From JABDMH01 sp965223165 (GTDB lineage: Bacteria; Bacteroidota; Bacteroidia; Chitinophagales; Saprospiraceae), in contig CBDCVQ010000003.1 of assembly GCA_965223165.1 (NCBI GenBank), positions 62,001-126,000 on the forward strand: a DNA stretch of 64,000 bases, given 5' to 3'. The notes under the pieces were generated by a model. The model was not told the origin of the DNA. It saw only the letters and a list, made by a program, of their open reading frames with translations, and did not search any database. This document shows positions 61,434 through 64,000 of this stretch, piece by piece (the stretch's first letter is position 1; the number at the start of each line of letters is the position of its first letter). The position numbers and the translations under genes are program-made.

Positions 61434-63338
61434 GTGGCAAAGACTGAACCTACCCTGCTCACCATAAAGAGCCGAAAGCATGAGACCTACGAGCAACTTT
61501 ATGTGGAAGTCCATGAGATCATCGAGAGAGCACTCGATATGGAGCAAAAATACCGTGACATCTGCTCGCAAGTGCATCCGATCTACCGGTTGAGTGCCAC
61601 CAATCTCGTGCATTATCTGGCGTTTCGATCGTTTGACATCGATCACCTACAAGCGGGGTTGCGAGACATTGGCCTTCCTTCGCTGACACATATAGAAGGG
61701 CACGTCCTCAAAAGTCTCTACAACCTTCAGTACATCTTGGAAATCCTGATGGGCAAGAAAGAAGTAGATCCTGTGACGCGAGTGATATCGCCAAAAAAAG
61801 CCCAGAAGATGCTTCGAAAAAATACGAAGCTTCTGTTCGGCTACAAGTCCAAAAAACGTCGAACTCGGATCATGGTGACCCTGCCCAATACGGCCGCAGA
61901 CGATCCCGCCTATGTACGCAAATTGGTCTCGCTGGGTATGAACTGCGCGCGTATCAACTGTGCGCATGACGATCCGGAGACCTGGGCTCGCATGGTGGCC
62001 AATGTGAAAGCCGCCAGCAAAGCGCTGAAGCGCAATTGCAAGATTGCGATGGACCTGGGCGGACCAAAGCTGCGTACGGGCCCCATGATCGACGGTCCCA
62101 AGGTGGTACGCATCCGACCGCAACGTGACGATCGAGGCCAGGTGGTGCAGCCTGCCCGTATCTGGATCGCACCGCCCGACGTGCTGCCACCGAGCAATGC
62201 CGATGTCGATGCCATTCTACCCGTCGACGACGTCCTTTTGAGCAAAATGAAACGGGGCAATACCATTCGCTTCACCGATGCCCGGGGCAAGAAGTGCAAA
62301 ATCACCATCGAGCGAAAGGAAGGGCCCGGCAAGTGGGGTGTCTGCAGTGACTCCGCCTATTTGGAAACGGGCCTGCACCTGACCCTTCATAAGTACAAGC
62401 AAACGGGAGAAGAAGTCAGCCGTGTCGGCGAGCTGCTCCCCAAGGAGCAATTTATCACGTTGTTTTCCGGTGACCTGCTCACCCTGCACCGTGACCCACG
62501 GCCGGGCGAAAATGCCAAGTATGACGACGCGGGCAAACTAGTAGCTCCAGCACATATATCATGCACCCTCCCCGAGATCTTTGCCGACGTCAAAAAGGGA
62601 GAGCCGATCTATTTTGATGATGGCAAAATCGAGGGCGTGATCAAAGAGGTACGTGCCGACGAAATCGACATCAAAATCACCCAGGCCAGAGATCGTGGAG
62701 GCAAGCTCAAGGCTGACAAAGGGATTAATCTTCCGGAAAGTCAGTTGTCGGTGGGCGGGCTTACCCCCAAGGACATCGTTGACCTTGATTTTGTGGTGGA
62801 GCATGCCGATGTGATCAACTTCTCTTTTGTCAATCGCCCGCAGGATGTGCAGCACCTCTACCAGATACTGGATGAAAAGGAGGCACAGGTTGGGATCATC
62901 TTAAAGATTGAGACCCAGGAGGCATTTGCGCAGTTGCCCGCCATATTGTTGGCGGCCATGCGGCGCTATCCGGTGGGCGTCATGATTGCCCGGGGAGATC
63001 TGGCGATCGAGACCGGATGGAAGAACTTTGCCACGATCCAACAGGAGATCATGCGTATCTGTGGAGCTGCCCATCTGCCGGATGTGTGGGCTACGCAGGT
63101 GCTCGAGTCCCTTGCCAAAAAGGGCACCCCGTCTCGAGCGGAGATTACCGACGCCGCCATGTCGCAGCAGGCGGAATGCGTGATGCTCAACAAGGGCTTC
63201 TATATCCACAAAGCTGTCAAGATGCTGGATAAGATTCTGCGGCGGATGCAACGTTTTCAAAATAAGGCTGCCGTCATGCTGCCCCGACTGGAGACCGCCG
63301 AAGACCTTCATCTCTCGCACAGGGCTTTCGACGTTTGA
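61434..63338 (+). CDS. Pyruvate kinase-like enzyme with N-terminal extension and no C-terminal domain
   Basis: This 634-residue protein starts at GTG 61434, with GAGGA just upstream. Residues 1-140 are an extra helical domain not found in standard pyruvate kinase. The barrel then begins RTRIMVTLPNTAADDPAYVR. Active-site elements are visible: Arg and Asn in ARINCAHDD (the usual Ser after Asn-Phe is Ala), DLGGPKLRTG, the catalytic Lys in IILKIETQEAF, metal Asp in MIARGDLAIE, and ATQVLESLAKKGTPSRAEIT with catalytic Thr. The B domain is enlarged (about 215-420). The chain stops soon after NKGFYIHKAVKMLDKILRRM, so the allosteric C-terminal domain is missing. It should make pyruvate and ATP from PEP, but regulation by the classical effector site is not expected. 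Cytoplasmic. Confidence 0.82.
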   Translation: MAKTEPTLLTIKSRKHETYEQLYVEVHEIIERALDMEQKYRDICSQVHPIYRLSATNLVHYLAFRSFDIDHLQAGLRDIGLPSLTHIEGHVLKSLYNLQYILEILMGKKEVDPVTRVISPKKAQKMLRKNTKLLFGYKSKKRRTRIMVTLPNTAADDPAYVRKLVSLGMNCARINCAHDDPETWARMVANVKAASKALKRNCKIAMDLGGPKLRTGPMIDGPKVVRIRPQRDDRGQVVQPARIWIAPPDVLPPSNADVDAILPVDDVLLSKMKRGNTIRFTDARGKKCKITIERKEGPGKWGVCSDSAYLETGLHLTLHKYKQTGEEVSRVGELLPKEQFITLFSGDLLTLHRDPRPGENAKYDDAGKLVAPAHISCTLPEIFADVKKGEPIYFDDGKIEGVIKEVRADEIDIKITQARDRGGKLKADKGINLPESQLSVGGLTPKDIVDLDFVVEHADVINFSFVNRPQDVQHLYQILDEKEAQVGIILKIETQEAFAQLPAILLAAMRRYPVGVMIARGDLAIETGWKNFATIQQEIMRICGAAHLPDVWATQVLESLAKKGTPSRAEITDAAMSQQAECVMLNKGFYIHKAVKMLDKILRRMQRFQNKAAVMLPRLETAEDLHLSHRAFDV

Positions 63339-63529
63339 GCCCGGTAGCGCGTGGCCGACGGCTCTTCCATCGAGTCTTATTAGCTTGTGCCGATGTCGGG
63401 ATAGCCACTTGACGATCAGCCTTCTAGCACGGTCAGCCACACACCGCTGATCTACATATTTTAGTATTTTTAGTGGGCTGAACGGCCGACCAGTCATTCG
63501 CTTCATCTTAGACTATCTATTCATATGTA

Positions 63530-64000
63530 ATGTCACAATGCAACAACTATATACGGGTTCATAATCGAAGGGATTTCCTATTCAAGTCCGCTCTGGGCTT
63601 TGGATCGTTAGGACTGGCCTCTCTATTGGGCATGAATAAATCTTATGCTGCTCCTGGGGCTGCGTCCGTCACCAACCCTGTGCAGCACTTTGCCGCTAAG
63701 GCCAAGCGAGTCATCTATCTCTTCCAGAGTGGGGCACCCTCACAAATGGACCTCTTTGACTACAAACCCCTGCTCAATGAGATGTACGGGGAAGAACTGC
63801 CCGCTTCCATCCGGCAGGGCCAGCGACTCACGGGTATGACGGCAGGTCAGACTTCCTTTCCCTTGGCGGGAACGCTTTTCGATTTCAAGCGGCATGGCGA
63901 GGCTGGCGCCTGGATGAGCGAACTGGTCCCCCATCAGGCCAAGATCGTAGATGAGTTGTGTTTCATCCATTCGATGTATACCGAGGCCATCAATCACGAT
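63530..64000 (+). CDS. DUF1501 protein, Tat-exported (5' part, cut by window edge)
   Basis: From ATG 63530 the frame is open to the window edge (157 codons). A twin-arginine signal is present (VHNRRDFLFKSALGFGSLGL, then ASLLG). The DUF1501 start AKRVIYLFQSGAPSQMDLFD follows, then YKPLLNEMYGEELPASIRQG and ELVPHQAKIVDELCFIHSMY. It is more distant from the DUF1501 protein at 16697 than a recent duplicate would be and belongs to the longer form of the family. Its usual partner (PSCyt1-DUF1549-DUF1553) is not upstream, so if present it lies beyond 64000. The 190-bp gap before it (63339-63529) shows no clear promoter. Confidence 0.85.
   Translation, partial: MSQCNNYIRVHNRRDFLFKSALGFGSLGLASLLGMNKSYAAPGAASVTNPVQHFAAKAKRVIYLFQSGAPSQMDLFDYKPLLNEMYGEELPASIRQGQRLTGMTAGQTSFPLAGTLFDFKRHGEAGAWMSELVPHQAKIVDELCFIHSMYTEAINHD

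Noticed and set aside
1..64000. CRISPR arrays, rRNA genes, prophage or intact insertion sequences
   Set aside because: No regularly spaced repeats, no rRNA-like stretches and no intact transposase, integrase or phage structural gene were found on reading both strands.

Overview
The window looks like chromosomal DNA of a marine-type Bacteroidota, most likely a Saprospiria/Lewinella-like lineage. The evidence is a SusC/SusD pair, at least three proteins with type IX secretion (T9SS) C-terminal sorting domains, promoters with the Bacteroidota -7 box TAnnTTTG, few Shine-Dalgarno sites, and G+C judged by eye at slightly above 50%. No rRNA, CRISPR array, phage or intact transposase is visible. Lineage below phylum is inference.

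Layout. 1-1336: 3' part of a T9SS-secreted protein gene, cut by the window edge. 1472-2056: a methyltransferase, followed by what may be a decayed IS110-type fragment. 2915-18115: a 15-kb block on one strand with SusC, SusD, a large FG-GAP/ASPIC-UnbV lipoprotein, a cytochrome c/FG-GAP fusion, a PSCyt1-DUF1549-DUF1553 protein and a Tat-exported DUF1501 protein. Three palindromic MITE-like elements sit in this block, and two of them supply the stop codon of the gene before them. 18406-24787: small secreted proteins, 6-phosphofructokinase, a MacB/FtsX permease and an SDR enzyme. 24832-29794: mannonate dehydratase (uxuA), an FAD oxidoreductase and a DUF5060 lipoprotein. 29875-33306: nrdB-nrdA. 33925-38776: a MmcQ-like protein, a T9SS substrate, a cyclase-TM2-TPR-SHOCT fusion, a GNAT acetyltransferase and a lipoprotein.

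38811-41989: a vitamin B12 module on the minus strand. A TATATTTG promoter lies directly before a cobalamin riboswitch, then a BtuB-like TonB receptor and, overlapping it by 4 nt (ATGA), a DUF4465 protein carrying a T9SS sorting domain. 42147-46548: two sulfatases and a TIM-barrel isomerase. 46550-53066: a complete, tightly packed eboA-B-C-D-E-F operon, the cluster known from cyanobacteria (scytonemin export), pseudomonads and eustigmatophyte plastids. 53279-56590: a third sulfatase and an MFS transporter. 56591-57728: a gene-poor stretch ending in tRNA-Gln(UUG). A 14-bp copy of the tRNA 3' end and a 30-bp near-repeat suggest the scar of an integrated element. 57996-64000: a DUF5916 outer-membrane protein, an SDR, an unusual pyruvate kinase and the start of a second DUF1501 gene.

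The genes fit a heterotroph that takes up and degrades (partly sulfated) polymers at the cell surface: SusCD and TonB import, T9SS-displayed proteins, three sulfatases, uxuA and sugar-acid enzymes. It also salvages B12. The two parts that most merit follow-up are the T9SS-displayed DUF4465 protein under B12 control and the complete ebo operon flanked by sulfatases. The SusCD/FG-GAP/cytochrome/DUF1501 block and the MITE insertions at stop codons come next.
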